From the NCBI RefSeq assembly GCF_040954835.1, contig NC_090707.1, positions 21,532,570-21,596,569 of the forward strand: a stretch of 64,000 nucleotides of DNA, written 5' to 3'. The DNA comes from Lepisosteus oculatus. Taxonomy: Eukaryota > Chordata > Actinopteri > Semionotiformes > Lepisosteidae. The translations under genes and the position numbers were made by a program. Below the pieces are notes generated by a model. The model was given only the letters and a program-made list of their open reading frames with translations, was not told where the DNA came from and searched no databases. Positions 1-12,600 of this stretch are shown here, piece after piece (positions within the stretch are counted from its first letter, which is position 1; each line of letters begins with the position of its first letter).

Positions 1-3000
1 AGAACCTTGCAATGCAAAGCTGCTAAATCAGGCATTAAAATAATATACAGTACTGATTTCTGTATTTAGTTAGTATACAGTGTACATCTGAGATGAACTG
101 GCTTTTATTATTCATTAAGAAGTACTATTAGAATTTGATTGAATAAAATCAATTCTAAAAAACATTCCAGAAGTCTAAAAAATGGAAAATTAAAACTTCT
201 GTAGCTCTTTTGTACCTTGTGACTAGTGTCACAAGGCAAACAGTAGCTATGTGAGCACTACATAATGATTCTGTCAGGGAATTTGCTTAAACCTATCACA
301 TTCTACACAAAAATACACAACCACATTCAATACACAATCATCATATTGTGTGCAGAGTGACAGGTACACAGTAATTTCTAACCTATACTTTTCAGTTAAA
401 TACAAAGAAGTCCTACCTTAAGCAATTGCTCTTGTTCTTCATTTCAACTTGCCCTCCTTCCCCAGGCTGAATCTGCTCTTTTGGCTTTGTCTAAGAGGGG
501 GAAGGTTCACTACTCTACCCCCCTCCATAAAGGAGTCAGTACTCCAGTTAGCTAAGCATGTGTTACTTGGAGGAAAGACATATAGTACCTTTAAGGACAA
601 GGCCATGGACCAAAAATGGAGTTTAACATGTAATGCATTGTAAATATGACCTCACCTGAGTTCTGGTTTGTGTTACTGCCTCAAAAAATGTGGATACTTT
701 TTTGATTCCGGAAAAAGGATTCTTCTTGAATGTTCATCACAGATTCATGTGTGTTTTCTTTGGGTGCTTCAGCTTCCTCGCAAAGACATCCTGGCTAGTC
801 TTTTCATGTCTCTAAACTGTCCCTGTGTGTCTGTGTGCCCTAACATGTCATGGACAGTTGCTCTACCCATGATGTAACCCCACCGTGTGCCCTGTGCCTG
901 CTGAGGTAGACTTTGGTTCACTGGAACCGCTTATGAAATAGCTACGGCTGACGGCTGGATGAGTCCTCCTAGTTGAACTATGGCTAATTTAAGTGGCAAC
1001 CTGTGGTAAAAGAACTCCAAGCATATTGTAGACAATAATAATTATGAAATATAAAAAATCAATTATTTACACCAAGCCTTGTGTATTGTATTGGCTATAA
1101 TTAAGTAAATTGTAGTATGTCAAAATGAAAGTATATTTGAAAGTACTATATATTGTACAATTGTAAGTTAAAGCAAAATTCTTGGGTGTTCTACAGTCAG
1201 GAGATATATCAGGATGGAAACCGACCATATGCTCACAACCCCATCGCTTGAAATTTTATTCAATGTCTAGAACGTTCATTCTTCATGCTTTTTTTTATGT
1301 CCCTGAGCAAATTGAATTATTTTAATTGCATGGCTTCTTAAGACTTGGTGTCAGGCTTAAGACGTGGGGAGGTGAAGGGGGGAGGAGGGGGGACTCCCTG
1401 TCAGAAAAATGGAAAACATTTATCTTGGCACTCAGGCCTCATTCACTTGGGCGAAGTCTGATGAGATTCTTTGAAGCTGACAGAATAATTAAAAACATCG
1501 ACCCTCTCTCTATTCATGAGCAGCAAAGAAAAGTGGAGATTTGCATTTTGACCTTCTAGTTTCAATGGTAAGTTTGCCCTTTCTCCCTGACCATCCACTG
1601 TTTCTAAAAGCAAACATCAAATGCCACTGACTAGTTTAAAGGTTTGAGGAGGTGGGTCAAAGAGAGAGATTAATGATTCATTTCTTATTCGTTTTCTTAT
1701 CATAAACAGTTTCATTTAGACTGAGAAATATTTAAATTCATCTCGAGGTTGAGAAATGACAAGTAATGTCTTTGTGTCAGACCTTAAGAAGTCAAAGTTA
1801 ATTTTTTTTTACTCAAACTATACTACAAAAGGATTTTTAAAAGGTCATGACCAGCAACAGGAGTGCCTTTATAAACTATTATTTATACCATTAACCTGAA
1901 GTGCAAGTTAATAATTTAAAACTGTTGTTGTTTGACATATTTTATTTACTGACATGAAAATTGTGTTCGGGAGAAATATCTGCACTATTATTTTTAAAGA
2001 ATACATTCAGTAGTTTTACAGATTTTCATCTACATAAGTCTATCTATGGTTATTTTTGCCTGGAGTCTTAATTAAAATCAAAATTGTTATTTATTTTAGT
2101 GATGGTTGTATCTAGAAAACCATAATAATGTATTTATTCAGATCATTGTGGTAGTCCATACATACTGTACAGCATGCAATCCCCTTTGTAGGGGAGAAAT
2201 AAATTCAATTCCTTAAACCTTCCAATAAACCCTTCTCCAATTGTTAGTGTGATTTCATTAGTAACTGTGACATTTTTGTTTTTCTCTTCTAAAATCCTTT
2301 ATTTAAATGCATTTATTGTGCAAAAACAATAGGCCACCATTTTATTTTGCATGTATTCCGTGCACTAAAGTTAGACCAAAAAGAGAGAGCTTATTCTTAG
2401 TTATAGTGTTGTGCCAGCAAAATTCGTTTTAATGAAGTTGTTCCTTTCTTCTGTTGTTTTCGACTTTCCCTGCAGTGCACTCATTTTTCATTGTGTAATT
2501 CATTATCATGCGTTTCTCTTAATAATCAAAGTCATGTTGAAAGTAATGTTCTTTATGATGAGAAACTGCTTTAGATTTTCAGTGAAATGTACTGCACCAG
2601 TTTGTGAAAATGCATTTTATTTTGACTCAAGAGCAGCAAATGTCTTTTACAAAATGTGTTGAAAAGCCTTAAGAGAGTATGACAAAGTTCTGTTATGAAA
2701 TTTTTAGTTCCTTTCACGTGTACAGTATGTGATTTACAGTAGGTGTTGGGGAAGGGAGATGGAGGTGGGTGATCTGAAGTAAGAGACCTTGGAAGACTGA
2801 TGGTCAACCGATAAAAAGTCTTTCAAAATGTTGGCCTTCAGCAGAGAAAAGGCACAGGCAGCTTTTGCTGAGTCACAAATATGGAATTATTTTTAAAGCA
2901 GCTCCCCTAGAATGTTCAAGGAATTGAGGAAAAAACATAAGCTCTTGTAATACAATTTGTTTTGATATATGTTTTTTAATGAAACAGGGTCTTATTTTAA

Positions 3001-3783
3001 AGACAAAACTGATGAATTAATAATCTTGTCGGTCAACTGACAGTGCCTGCCTTATCCCGAAACCACAGATATTTTCAGCTATTGCTCAGTTTAAATTAAG
3101 TGCAGTTCTATCAGCCTGATAAGGTGATATTATTATTAATCATAATCATTAAGCAATGTACTCATAATTTGAATGACATGAGAACAAGCCAAAAGAACTG
3201 TTGAGTTTCTTTTTCTAAGTACAACTTACTTTTTCCTGGATATTGACAAATGCAGTAAAAGGAACATGTCCCTTGCAGTTTGATTGTGGGACAAGATGAC
3301 TGGAAATGTCTTTAATACCACTTTTGCAGAGTCACAGTTGAAAATAGACTTGTCAATGTTAATTGTTGTCATCACTAATAAAATATGAATGCATTTTATT
3401 TCTAACTAGTATCATATACTGACCCAAAATTAATTTGTGCATTAAAAACATGACAAATGTATAACTATGTCCAGTTAATTATTGTAATTTGCTCATAGTA
3501 TTTATTGCAACCAAGCATATTTTTCACATGAAAACCAGTGATAAAGGCATGCATTCAGGCATGTCACAAATTCTTAGACTTACTTTGCAAAGTGTAGACC
3601 CAGTTCATTCACCAGAACATGTGTACTGTGTTATATTTAAGAACACATATTGCCACCAAGCTATGGGAAACTCTTTCTCTACATAGTGAGACTGGATAAT
3701 TAAAAGTCAATATCTAAATGCTACTGTAGGTGTCATAAGAAACTGCAAGAAATAAAAGCTATTACATGTGACTATGATATACA
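1..3783. other. Intergenic, no gene seen
   Basis: AT-rich sequence with only short, non-conserved open frames. I see no splice-supported coding segment. A MARE-like TGCTGAGTCAC near 2868 sits in a stretch of low repeat content, but nothing more can be claimed. Confidence 0.5.
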
Positions 3784-4497
3784 GTGTCTTGCAAAAGTAT
3801 TCAGACCCTTGCATAGTATTAACATGTTGTTTGCTCAATGCTTAATTTTGGTGTTGAAATTAATATCTGTTATATATACAACCTACTATTTCATACTTTT
3901 AATGCAATAAAAAACCAAAAAGAAAGAAGTAAACCAATTTTATAGTTTACCCAAGATGAGATTTATTTTTAAGACTTTTTGAAGACTTATCCAGCTGTTA
4001 ATATATGCTTGCATCTGTGATTCATAATTAATATTAATTTGAATAAAAATGATAAAAAAATGTAAATATAATTATTGCAAACCTTTTGCTGTGCCAAAAC
4101 TAAGTTAATGCAGGTACACAAAATTACCTTAACGAGTCACACAATTGGTTGAGTGGCCTCTGTGTGCAATAATAGAGGTTCGCATAATTTCAGAATAAAC
4201 ACACTTATCTCTGTAAGGTCCCTCAGTCAGATCATGACGTTCAAGAACAAATTCAATCATGAAGGCCAAGGAGCTGTCAGAACAACTCAGGGTTAAAGTT
4301 ATACAAAGACACAGATAATGAGAAGAGTATAAAATATTTCAAAGACACTAAATGCATCTTTGAGCATGGTGATGTTAATCACCAAGAAATGAAAGGCACC
4401 CAGACACTTCCTAGATGAGGCTATCTGTCCAAACCAAGCAGCCAGGCAGGGTGAAAACTGGTTAGGGAAGCCACCACGAGGCCAATGGGGATTTTGT
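3784..4497 (+). mobile_element. Tc1-like DNA transposon relic, 5' part
   Basis: The terminal motif GTCTTGCAAAAGTATTCAGACCC (first 20 bases from 3786) is the characteristic Tc1 end of fish genomes. It is followed by decayed leader and the start of the transposase region (around 4210-4450: TAAGGTCCCTCAGTCAG, a helix-turn-helix region equivalent, then CCCAGACACTTCCTAGA). The second half and right terminal repeat are missing. Confidence 0.65.
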
Positions 4498-6098
4498 ATG
4501 TCAGTAGTCTAGTAACATTTTTTATTATGACAAACATTGTTTCACCATTATATTTTGACTACAGAACTATTATTCAAAAACTTCCTACACTAACTTAGGA
4601 GACCTATGAGTAGAGTAGTTTATTGCCATATGTACACGTACATTGGAATTCTTAATCGCGCTGATCTCTCGGGACATACACAGTACAACAGACAACACTA
4701 CACAATGGAGATAACAGGATAAATATATTGTGGAAAAATAAATAAATATGTAGTAGTGAGACCCCCCCAAAAATTAACATAACTCAAACTAGCCATTTAA
4801 GGTTTCTTGAGTGGATATATATATATACAGTAGGATTTACCTGCCCTTTCTAACCACAGCGGTGATACAGGGAACCTTCAGTAGTTTCACCGGATTGTTT
4901 AACATGGGATTTGACTTTTTCAGACCCCCCCCAGCTTTATCCAAACCTTCCTACTCATCAGTTGTTCTGTTCTGTTGTGCTCTGTTCTACTGTATCAGTT
5001 ATGAGTAATTGCTTTAGTTCCTGTGGTTCGAGTGTATGTGAAAAATGTTCACCAGATATGAGGCTTCTTGGATCGTAGGATGACGGCCCCAGATTCACAG
5101 TATACCTCAGGACACATCTGTAGGAATTGTTCCAAAATCAGACCTCCATGGTACGTTGCCTTATTGCGGTGCCTCGTTCTGATACAGCTCCTTCGGCTCT
5201 TCCATGCTGTATCTGCATTGATCTTATTATGACCCCACCATCAGTAAGTAGACTTCCGGGATCTGAGCACATAAAAAGTACAATGGCAACAGACTTGGGT
5301 GCACAAGTCATTATTGCTATTTAACTCACAGGACTTACATAAGAATCTTTGGACCTTACTACTTTAACACTTTGAAACCCTATTTATACTTTACGCACCA
5401 CTAACTAGCCCCACGTGAGAATATGTAAACTAACCTCCACCAATAATCAAATTAATTATGACCAAGTAATCCCGCTGTATTTATTAGTGCTAGAGGCCCC
5501 TTAACATACAGTATTACAGTCTCTCCATAGCCTGGCACCCTGCATTCACATTTCCTCAGTAAAGTCTCCTTGTCTTGCCGCAGTCAATGGTGTCATCGAA
5601 ATTCATGACAACTGCACTGAGGCTTTTACACTCACAAAAGGAATAATCACAATGACCAACTACCCTTTATCAATGCACAATCATCTCAAACTTTTTCTTG
5701 GATAGCTAGATACACTGTTGTTCAGTGTCATGAGCCTCCTTATATTTCACAGTTTTTGACGATCTCCATTATCCAGGTAAATAAGTTCTTCAAGTTCTCC
5801 CTACTCACTTGCTGTGCGATGTCTCACCTCCTGCTGCAGCGGGCTTGTCTGGTGCTCCATTTATCTCCATGTGTGCTGTAAGATTAGAATCATACCTGCA
5901 CCACCTCAGCCGGGCTCTCTGTCGGTTAAGACTTCCTGAGAGGTTGGGTCTCCCTGCCATTTCACACTCCTCATTGCTCTTCTCTTGTGGTTTCTTTTTT
6001 GGTGACATGTTCTCTCCTGTGATGGCCCCTGAATGATTTTCATTGTTCTGTTTCTGGTCCTGAGTTTCTCCTCCACTTTGAGATCCCACTACTACCAC
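4498..6098. other. Intergenic, mostly unassigned; possible dispersed repeat at 4617-4790
   Basis: The stretch TTTATTGCCATATGTACA...TACATTGGAATTC at 4618-4652 resembles the 3' ends of widespread fish retroposons, read on the minus strand. 5805-6100 is open on both strands but shows no recognisable domain and directly abuts the LTR insertion. Confidence 0.35.
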
Positions 6099-6631
6099 CA
6101 AATTGTCACGATCGTAATCCCTCCACTTAAGGGCGCTCTGGCTCTTTCACATTTTGCACCTGCCCTCAATCCTGCCCCTCCTTATTTAAGACAGATGCTC
6201 TTGCTACTCTGGGCTCTGCACTGGAAGATGGACCCCTGGAGGCCCGTCTACCACCAAGTCACCCTAAGTCCGTGGCTTGAGGGCATAGGCCTCCTATTGG
6301 CGTCCTGACCCAGGTGAGTCTGGGGCTCAGAGTGCCTGGCCTCATCATCCTGTTTTTATTCCCCGTCCCTGTACTGGATCCCGTTCCGGTTTTTAAGTCT
6401 GTCTTGTTTTCGTCTCAGATTGATTTGGACCTTGGACTTTGCCCCGGACTTCCCCCTGGACTCCTTGGACTTGTTTGTCATGGCCATGCCCCATGACCCC
6501 GTTTGTCAACCTGACCTGATCCTTGTCGTCTCCTGCCCATTGTCCTTTTCCACTTACTTCTGGATTATACCATCTGCATAGGTCCTGAACTATGCTTCAC
6601 GGGAGCCTGGACCGGCTCCTTTTACACAAAT
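6099..6631 (+). mobile_element. Solo LTR with 5-bp target-site duplication
   Basis: The element 6104-6626 starts TGTCACGATCG and ends TTTTACA (TG...CA). It is flanked on both sides by the direct repeat CAAAT (6099-6103 and 6627-6631). It is GC-richer than its surroundings and contains a TATA-like TTATTTAAG near 6181. No internal retroelement genes or second LTR adjoin it, so it is a solo LTR left by recombination. Ty3/Gypsy-like origin is an inference from the terminal sequence. Confidence 0.8.
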
Positions 6632-6851
6632 GAGAAAACATGTGTGGTCGACACAAAATACTGCAGGTGAGAACAGGTGGGTGGTTTTATTTGCTGTCAA
6701 AACTGGATGATGAGCTCAATGGAGACAGTGCTGTGCAGGATACACAGTATGCTTAAACACTTTAATGTAAGTTCTGTAACAGTTTTACAAATTCACATTA
6801 AAACTGTTCACAGCTCACTTTGATGTTTTATACACCTTTTATAAAGGTGAA

Positions 6852-6918
6852 ACAAATTGCTCATAAGCTCATGGGAAAGGTTATTAGAAATTAGTTAGTG
6901 GATCATTTAATTTATAAC
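6852..6918 (+). mobile_element. Short CR1-like LINE fragment
   Basis: About 60 bases here (AATTGCTCATAAGCT...ATTAGAAATTAG...GTGGATCATTTAATT) match 9409-9465 almost exactly. They mark a small copy of the same LINE reverse-transcriptase segment. Confidence 0.65.
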
Positions 6919-9204
6919 CATACAGTATTTATATGAATTTGAGGACAGGTGTTTCCTTTCATTTACAATATAATTTACAACTATGCATTCTCTGATTCTT
7001 ATAGATGGTGTGAACTGACCAGTTTGTAGAGTGTTTAAGGCACTGTAGATAGAATAGAGATGTGTTGCAGTTAAAGCGAGGCATAATACTGTACAGGTAC
7101 TTCCAAAAGAGGATTATGAAGCTCTTATGGGGAACTTCTCCCATCTCTGTTTTTATTTATACTGTAGACACAAACCACAACTTTACAAGTATATACATAC
7201 AAAACCACAGAACACTTATCTCTTGTGCACAACAGCAAGAATTATTGAATAATATGAAACAGTGTTTTCTTCAGACAAAGCATAAATTAAACATGAAAAC
7301 TGATTATACCACAGATTCCAAAGTAACTAACACTTCATTTCGTCTTGTGCCAAAGAAAGCAGCTTCAATTACACAATTGTAACACCTTCATCTTTCATAA
7401 CAAAGGAGAAAAAACACATGGCAAAAAATGGATATGTTTTGCATTTTCAGAATGGAGCAGTCTCCTGCAATAAGCTGTAATATGGCTTTTCCTTTTGCAG
7501 CTTAACAAGGTTTGAAAATGTCAGTCACGGGGTAAACCAGGCGTTAAACAGTAATTCACTAAAGCATCTGAAAAATGACCGGATGGCAGCACTCGATTAT
7601 ACAAGGCCTGCTCCAATTTCCACCTCATTTTCCAAAAGCCAATGCAGCTCTGTATGCCAACAGCCCTTTTAAAAATTCTTATGCACGCAGATGGATTTTA
7701 ACAAAGTCTGATGCTGCATATTATATGACACTGAAAATGAACTATGCTGCTAGTATTTGTAAGCTTCCTAGGAAGTCTTCTTGTGTGACTCTGGCCTGTT
7801 TGCTAATCATAAACCAGATTATGATTAGCAAACAGCCCAGAATGCAAAGGCAGTAAATAGAAACCTTGGTCCTGGGCTAAAATAATTGAGAGTGACATCT
7901 TTGGATGCTTTTTGTGGTACTGCTTGAAACAATGCCGTTATTACTCCATTACACAACTAAGGAAGACCGAAAAGGTGTTTTTTCATTGATAAAAGATTTC
8001 CATTTATCTTATGTGCCTTTTAATATACATGATTCTATTCAAACTTTAATTTTCGTATACTTCTCCCGAATCTCTTCAATCTGTACCAATTTCTCCAGAC
8101 TGCTGCTGCTGCTGAAGACATCACTATATTAAAGTAATTATGTGTTTTTCTCAACCCTGTGTAACAATTTACTGTTTGCCTGCAGGACTTCTGATAAACA
8201 AAGTGCTTTCAGTTCTGTGAACCCACTTCTATAAATCTCTTTTCATAAATCAGTTATAAAGGAAAATATTTTCACATCAGGGAGTCAGAATTTACAAGTC
8301 AAGAAGAGAGAATGCACCCAAAAATGATATGATTTTCCATATTTCTTTAGCCCAAAAACAAAATACTTCCCAAAACGCAGCGCATGCATGACCAATCTGT
8401 CACAAAAGCATTTCTTGAAGATTATTTTTTATTTTCTTATTTTTAAAACAAAAAAATATCTTTTCAGCATATTTCTTGCATTTTAAAAGAACAGAGTATA
8501 ATGAAATACAATGTAAGCCTGCTCATGTGTCAAATTCTGGAACGTTTTCTAATTTGTTAGATTTCTTTTGAAGCAATTGAACTTATTCTGAATCAATTAT
8601 TTCTTTGTTATCTCTTTCAGAAGAGCTTCTGATTTCATTTCTCTTTTGAAAAATCCATAGAATTTATTTTAGTGGGGAACTTAATTTAACCTTTAATATA
8701 GCAATTTATTAGAAAAGTTTACTGTTAGCTGGTTTTTAATTTTACACTAGGAATTGCTGGATTAAATGCAGTTGGATTATTAATTTATTATTTGTTTAAT
8801 CTGTTTTTTTAACCAGTAAATAACCTTTCTAAAGTTTATCAAAGTTTATCAATGCCAGCAAGAGGAATTCTACAAGAGGTGGGGTAACCAGTTGTCTTGG
8901 CACATTTCTTCCACAGAGAAATTCAAAACCCCTTGAAGAATGCAAGGGTTGGGGGTCAAAACAAAATCTACAAGTAGCTAGTTGATACAAGGATCCCATC
9001 TAGTAGTTCTTTGATGGAAAACAGTCTGGCCTTACCGGTCACACTAGAAACACCCCCCTCCCTAAAAAGAAAAAAGACATTTCAGAGATGCGTAATGTAC
9101 AGTATTCAAATCAGGGTGTCTCACAATGAGCCAATGCAAAGCCTTAGTATTAAATATTATTGATTGATGAAAAGAAGCAGAAGTGCTTTGCGTAAGTACT
9201 AGAA
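6919..9204. other. Intergenic, no gene seen; contains hairpin
   Basis: Only short unsupported frames are present. It includes the 20-bp inverted repeat at 7793-7838. 8160-8700 is repeat-poor and may be regulatory, with no direct support. Confidence 0.4.
7793..7838. repeat. 20-bp inverted repeat with 6-nt loop
   Basis: Left arm 7793-7812 and right arm 7819-7838 are reverse complements with one mismatch (core TTTGCTAATCATAA / TTATGATTAGCAAA), separated by ACCAGA. It could form a cruciform, or a hairpin in RNA. Confidence 0.85.
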
Positions 9205-9925
9205 GCACTTAATATTTCTAAATCTCCAGGGCCTGTTGGTATTCTACCAATTCTACTTGAGCAAGAGATGCTATTCTTGGGTCATTAACAAAATTCTTCC
9301 AACAGTCTCTCAAGACAGGGGTAATACCCAGGGACTGCTAATGTAGTACCCGTCCACAAAAAACGTGACCTAAATCAACTAATTACAGACCAATATGTCT
9401 TATATCAATTGCTCATAAGCTTATGGCAAAGGTTATTAGAAATTAGCTAGTGGATCATTTAATTGGAAATAGAATCCTAGGGGATAAGTAACAGCTTTTA
9501 AAAACACAGATTTTAAGTTGTTTGAATTATTAAATGAGAAACAACAACAACGGGCACAAATATTTAATTGCAGGCAATTAATGTAATGGGTGTATTTTAA
9601 TAGAGAACTGGATAATAGAAAATATATTACAGATGAGGTGTGAATGCTCTTATTAAAGAGATGTAAATCAAGGAGTTCCTTACTGTAGGTATCTGTATCA
9701 GGATCACTAAGATTTCTTTTTAATTTCTATCTATTTTCCCTTCCTAATTTCTATCAATGATCTACATTCTAATGGAGATTGAAAACTAGAGTAGCTTGCA
9801 GGTGATATCAAAATAGAAGTATCAAATATTTTAGAAGCTACAAAGGAATTTGAAACAGAATTCAACAGTGAACAAACAGCTGGTAAATTATTATGTTAAA
9901 TGTAGATAAGTATAGAGTTTTTAAA
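9205..9925 (+). pseudogene. CR1/L2-like LINE reverse transcriptase relic
   Basis: Broken frames recover KSPGP.GI at about 9219 (the RT signature), then FNKIL, SLKTG-like, NTQG, a VPVHKK-like stretch at 9345 and NYRPISL-like remnants near 9385. A later piece at 9770-9920 matches the GDDTKL..I region of the same RT. Multiple stops and frameshifts make it a dead copy. Confidence 0.7.
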
Positions 9926-10404
9926 GCAGGATGTTCAAAAAGGCCAGCACAAGCCAGAAGAGTCTTGTAAATCCTGTGCCAGGCCTAACAAAACAGCCAC
10001 AGACAATGTGGAAACCAAGCTGTAACAAGGGCATTCTGCTGTCATGCACTACATGTTTACAGTGTACAGGAGCAGCAGGCAAATTCCCTTGCCTGCCTGA
10101 GAGACATGAAGACACCAAAGAATCCAACTGACAGCTGAGAGACCACAGGTGATGATAGGGGTGTAGAGAGACATAAGAGACTGAAGACAGGCAGGAGAAG
10201 AATGGTCGAGTGTTCAACAGTATGCAGTAAGCAGGAACTAGGTTTTTTAATCACATGTGTTGAAGTAATTCATGCCAGAGGACGGTTTACAAAATACTAA
10301 CTACATGGATGTGTGTAAACATGAACTTTGTGGTTTTTTAATAGTATGACTTCACTCTGTGCAATGCTACTAATATTACAGTTCAGCATAGGTACATACT
10401 GTAG

Positions 10405-10690
10405 GTCCCTTTTCAGGCCATAAAGGGCCATGGGGAATGGGGGGCAAAGGCCACCATTTTTCTTGACCATCCAACACTGGAGGTGGGGGTGATGTGGTCA
10501 GCATCTGATGTGGCCGGACTATAACCCCCCAGTACTTGTTTGGAAAGCAGGCTGAGTGGACTTGGGAGCCATCTGGAAGGAATTAGAACAAGCTACTGTA
10601 CATCGCTGGCCATTACCTGGGATTGAACCCAGGACTTTCCAGTCAGGAGCTAGATACCCTTGCCATCTGAGCTTCTGCCATCTCAGCTTC
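10405..10690 (-). mobile_element. tRNA-derived SINE
   Basis: Read on the minus strand, the head has an A-box-like GCTCAGATGGCAAGGGTAT and a B-box-like GGGTTCAATCCCAGG (within 10614-10680). The body runs on to about 10405. It is a SINE and not a tRNA gene, because no cloverleaf closes. Confidence 0.7.
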
Positions 10691-12109
10691 ACAGTTCAGC
10701 AAACTATATTTGTATTTTCAAGTATTTTTTTCTATTGCATCAAAGATAAGAATACATTTGAACAACAGCGCAGATTCTCACCTACTGTACATTGTTCCAT
10801 CCTTGTTACATTTCTGTTCCTGAATTTTCTTTTTCATGCATAGTGCTACAGTATATCTTGTCCTATCTCTTTAAAAAGCTGTGTACCCACGAATGCCATT
10901 TATGTGACCTCCATGTTGTTTTAACTACTGTACATGTCTGTTACTTCAGTGAATCAAATGCTAATGCTATACAGTATCTTCTCCTTTTTTGTTCGTAACA
11001 TTTTTGTTCCTAACATTCCTGGAATTTTGGTACAAAATCCAAATTACTAGGAACTTTCAAGTTCTGATATCCCTTGGGTTCTCTTTTTTTTCTTTCCCCA
11101 TCCTTTCTAGGTTAAATGTGTTTTAATTTCTTTGTAGATCCTTGCCACAAAGGAGATTGGTACCCATCTCATTTAGATATAATCCATTGCATCTGTTTAG
11201 ATGGTCCTTCCCTTTGAAAGTTTCCTAATGTCCAAGAAAGTTGAATCTACAGCACACCACACTCTCAGTTGTGTGTTGAATCCGCCAATGAGTATTTTCA
11301 GCTGTTCATGTTCTCTGAGAGCACTGCTGATGAGAACTGGTTTTGATCCTGCTCTTCACTTCACTATCTTCCAAATCGTGACAATGTGTTTCCAGGCTCT
11401 GGGATAGAGCAGTTCTTTAACATAAGATCATAGGAGAGAGTATCATCAAGCATTACTGTATCCTTCCTCCTTTGATAGCTTGGGTCCAGTTTCTTCATAT
11501 TATCTTCTCTATGTTTGCATATTTTTATGAATGTGGGATCTATCAACTGAAAGACAATACTTGACAGATGATTGAAAATAATTTAAATTATTTATTTAAA
11601 TTAAATTATGAACAACTTCACAGGAATAATTATTTTTGAAAGGATAACAGATTACAACTTGGCTGACAGAATGATTTAAGAACATCAACCAAAAACCTTC
11701 AGTCTCAATTTATTTAATGAAAAACATAAAATAATGTATTACTGAACTGTGCATCAAAATCCCTCTTTATAATGTAGCTTGTTTAATTTGGTAAATTATA
11801 AAATTGATAATGATAATTTGGTGTAACCTGCTCATAAATTATTTAAATGGAAACTTTACATTATAAAATGAGGTAGTGCTGAACACAGAACAACATGTCT
11901 TATTACAGCACTAACACAGCTTCCCCATCTAGTGGATGATGTGCTGTATTGCAACAGATTCACAAACAACGCAGTACGGGATATAGTGTAGCATTTAATC
12001 TTGCCCAGCTTTGTGGAATAGTAATAACAGTACACTCTTCACAGTTTGAAAAAAGTTTGAGTTTTATCAATTATTTTACTTTTCATTTCATAGACTTCCA
12101 AAGGCAAAG
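10691..12109. other. Intergenic, no gene seen
   Basis: AT-rich with scattered TACTGTA-type heptamers. 11110-11480 has the look of degenerate LINE sequence, but no domain can be read. Confidence 0.4.
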
Positions 12110-12600
12110 ACCACAAGAATGGTAACAAAAGAGAAGAGTCTTTACATCCAATCTAGTTTGTTTGACAGTTCGTTGATAATTATTCCAAGGGTCTCATCTA
12201 ACTATTTCTTGAAACCATGGTACCAGATTCAACAAAATGGCTGGACAACTCATTCCATATTCTTACAACATATTGTATAAAGACGTGCCTCCCTTTCTCT
12301 GTTTTAATTGCCCTTCTCCATAGTTTCCCCTTACAGTACCTTTCGTCCTCTGGCTCATGTTTCACTGTAGATTTGGATGTCCATGGGATTGACTTTTTGA
12401 ATACTTGAATCAGGTCCCCTCATAGTCTTTTCTGTTCAAGACTTAAAGGGTTCAGTTCTTTTGGCCGATCTCTTTGAGCCCAGGAAAATATCGTATCACT
12501 ATTTTCCGTATTGGTTCTCGATTAGGAACAGCCTTCTTGTAGTTTGGTGATCAAAATTATACACAGTATTTTAAATGAAGTCTTATTTGTGCGTTGTACA
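12110..12600 (-). pseudogene. CR1/L2-like LINE 3' end (post-RT region) relic
   Basis: On the minus strand, broken frames resemble the LINE C-terminal region: the QRRLRGDLIQ-type segment near 12415-12440 (RDLIQ.FKKSIPWTS), a KGNYGEGQLK-like piece and RHVFIQYVVRIWNELS near 12250-12290. Stops interrupt every frame. Confidence 0.65.

Noticed and set aside
5805..6101. 98-codon minus-strand frame beside the solo LTR
   Set aside because: It has no domain, overlaps an equally open plus-strand frame and ends at the LTR insertion. It is probably chance or old repeat.
10600..10690. Possible tRNA gene (B box GGGTTCAATCCC on the minus strand)
   Set aside because: It forms no closed cloverleaf and continues into a SINE body. 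The same applies to the tRNA-like heads at 14146, 29690, 32541 and 33290.
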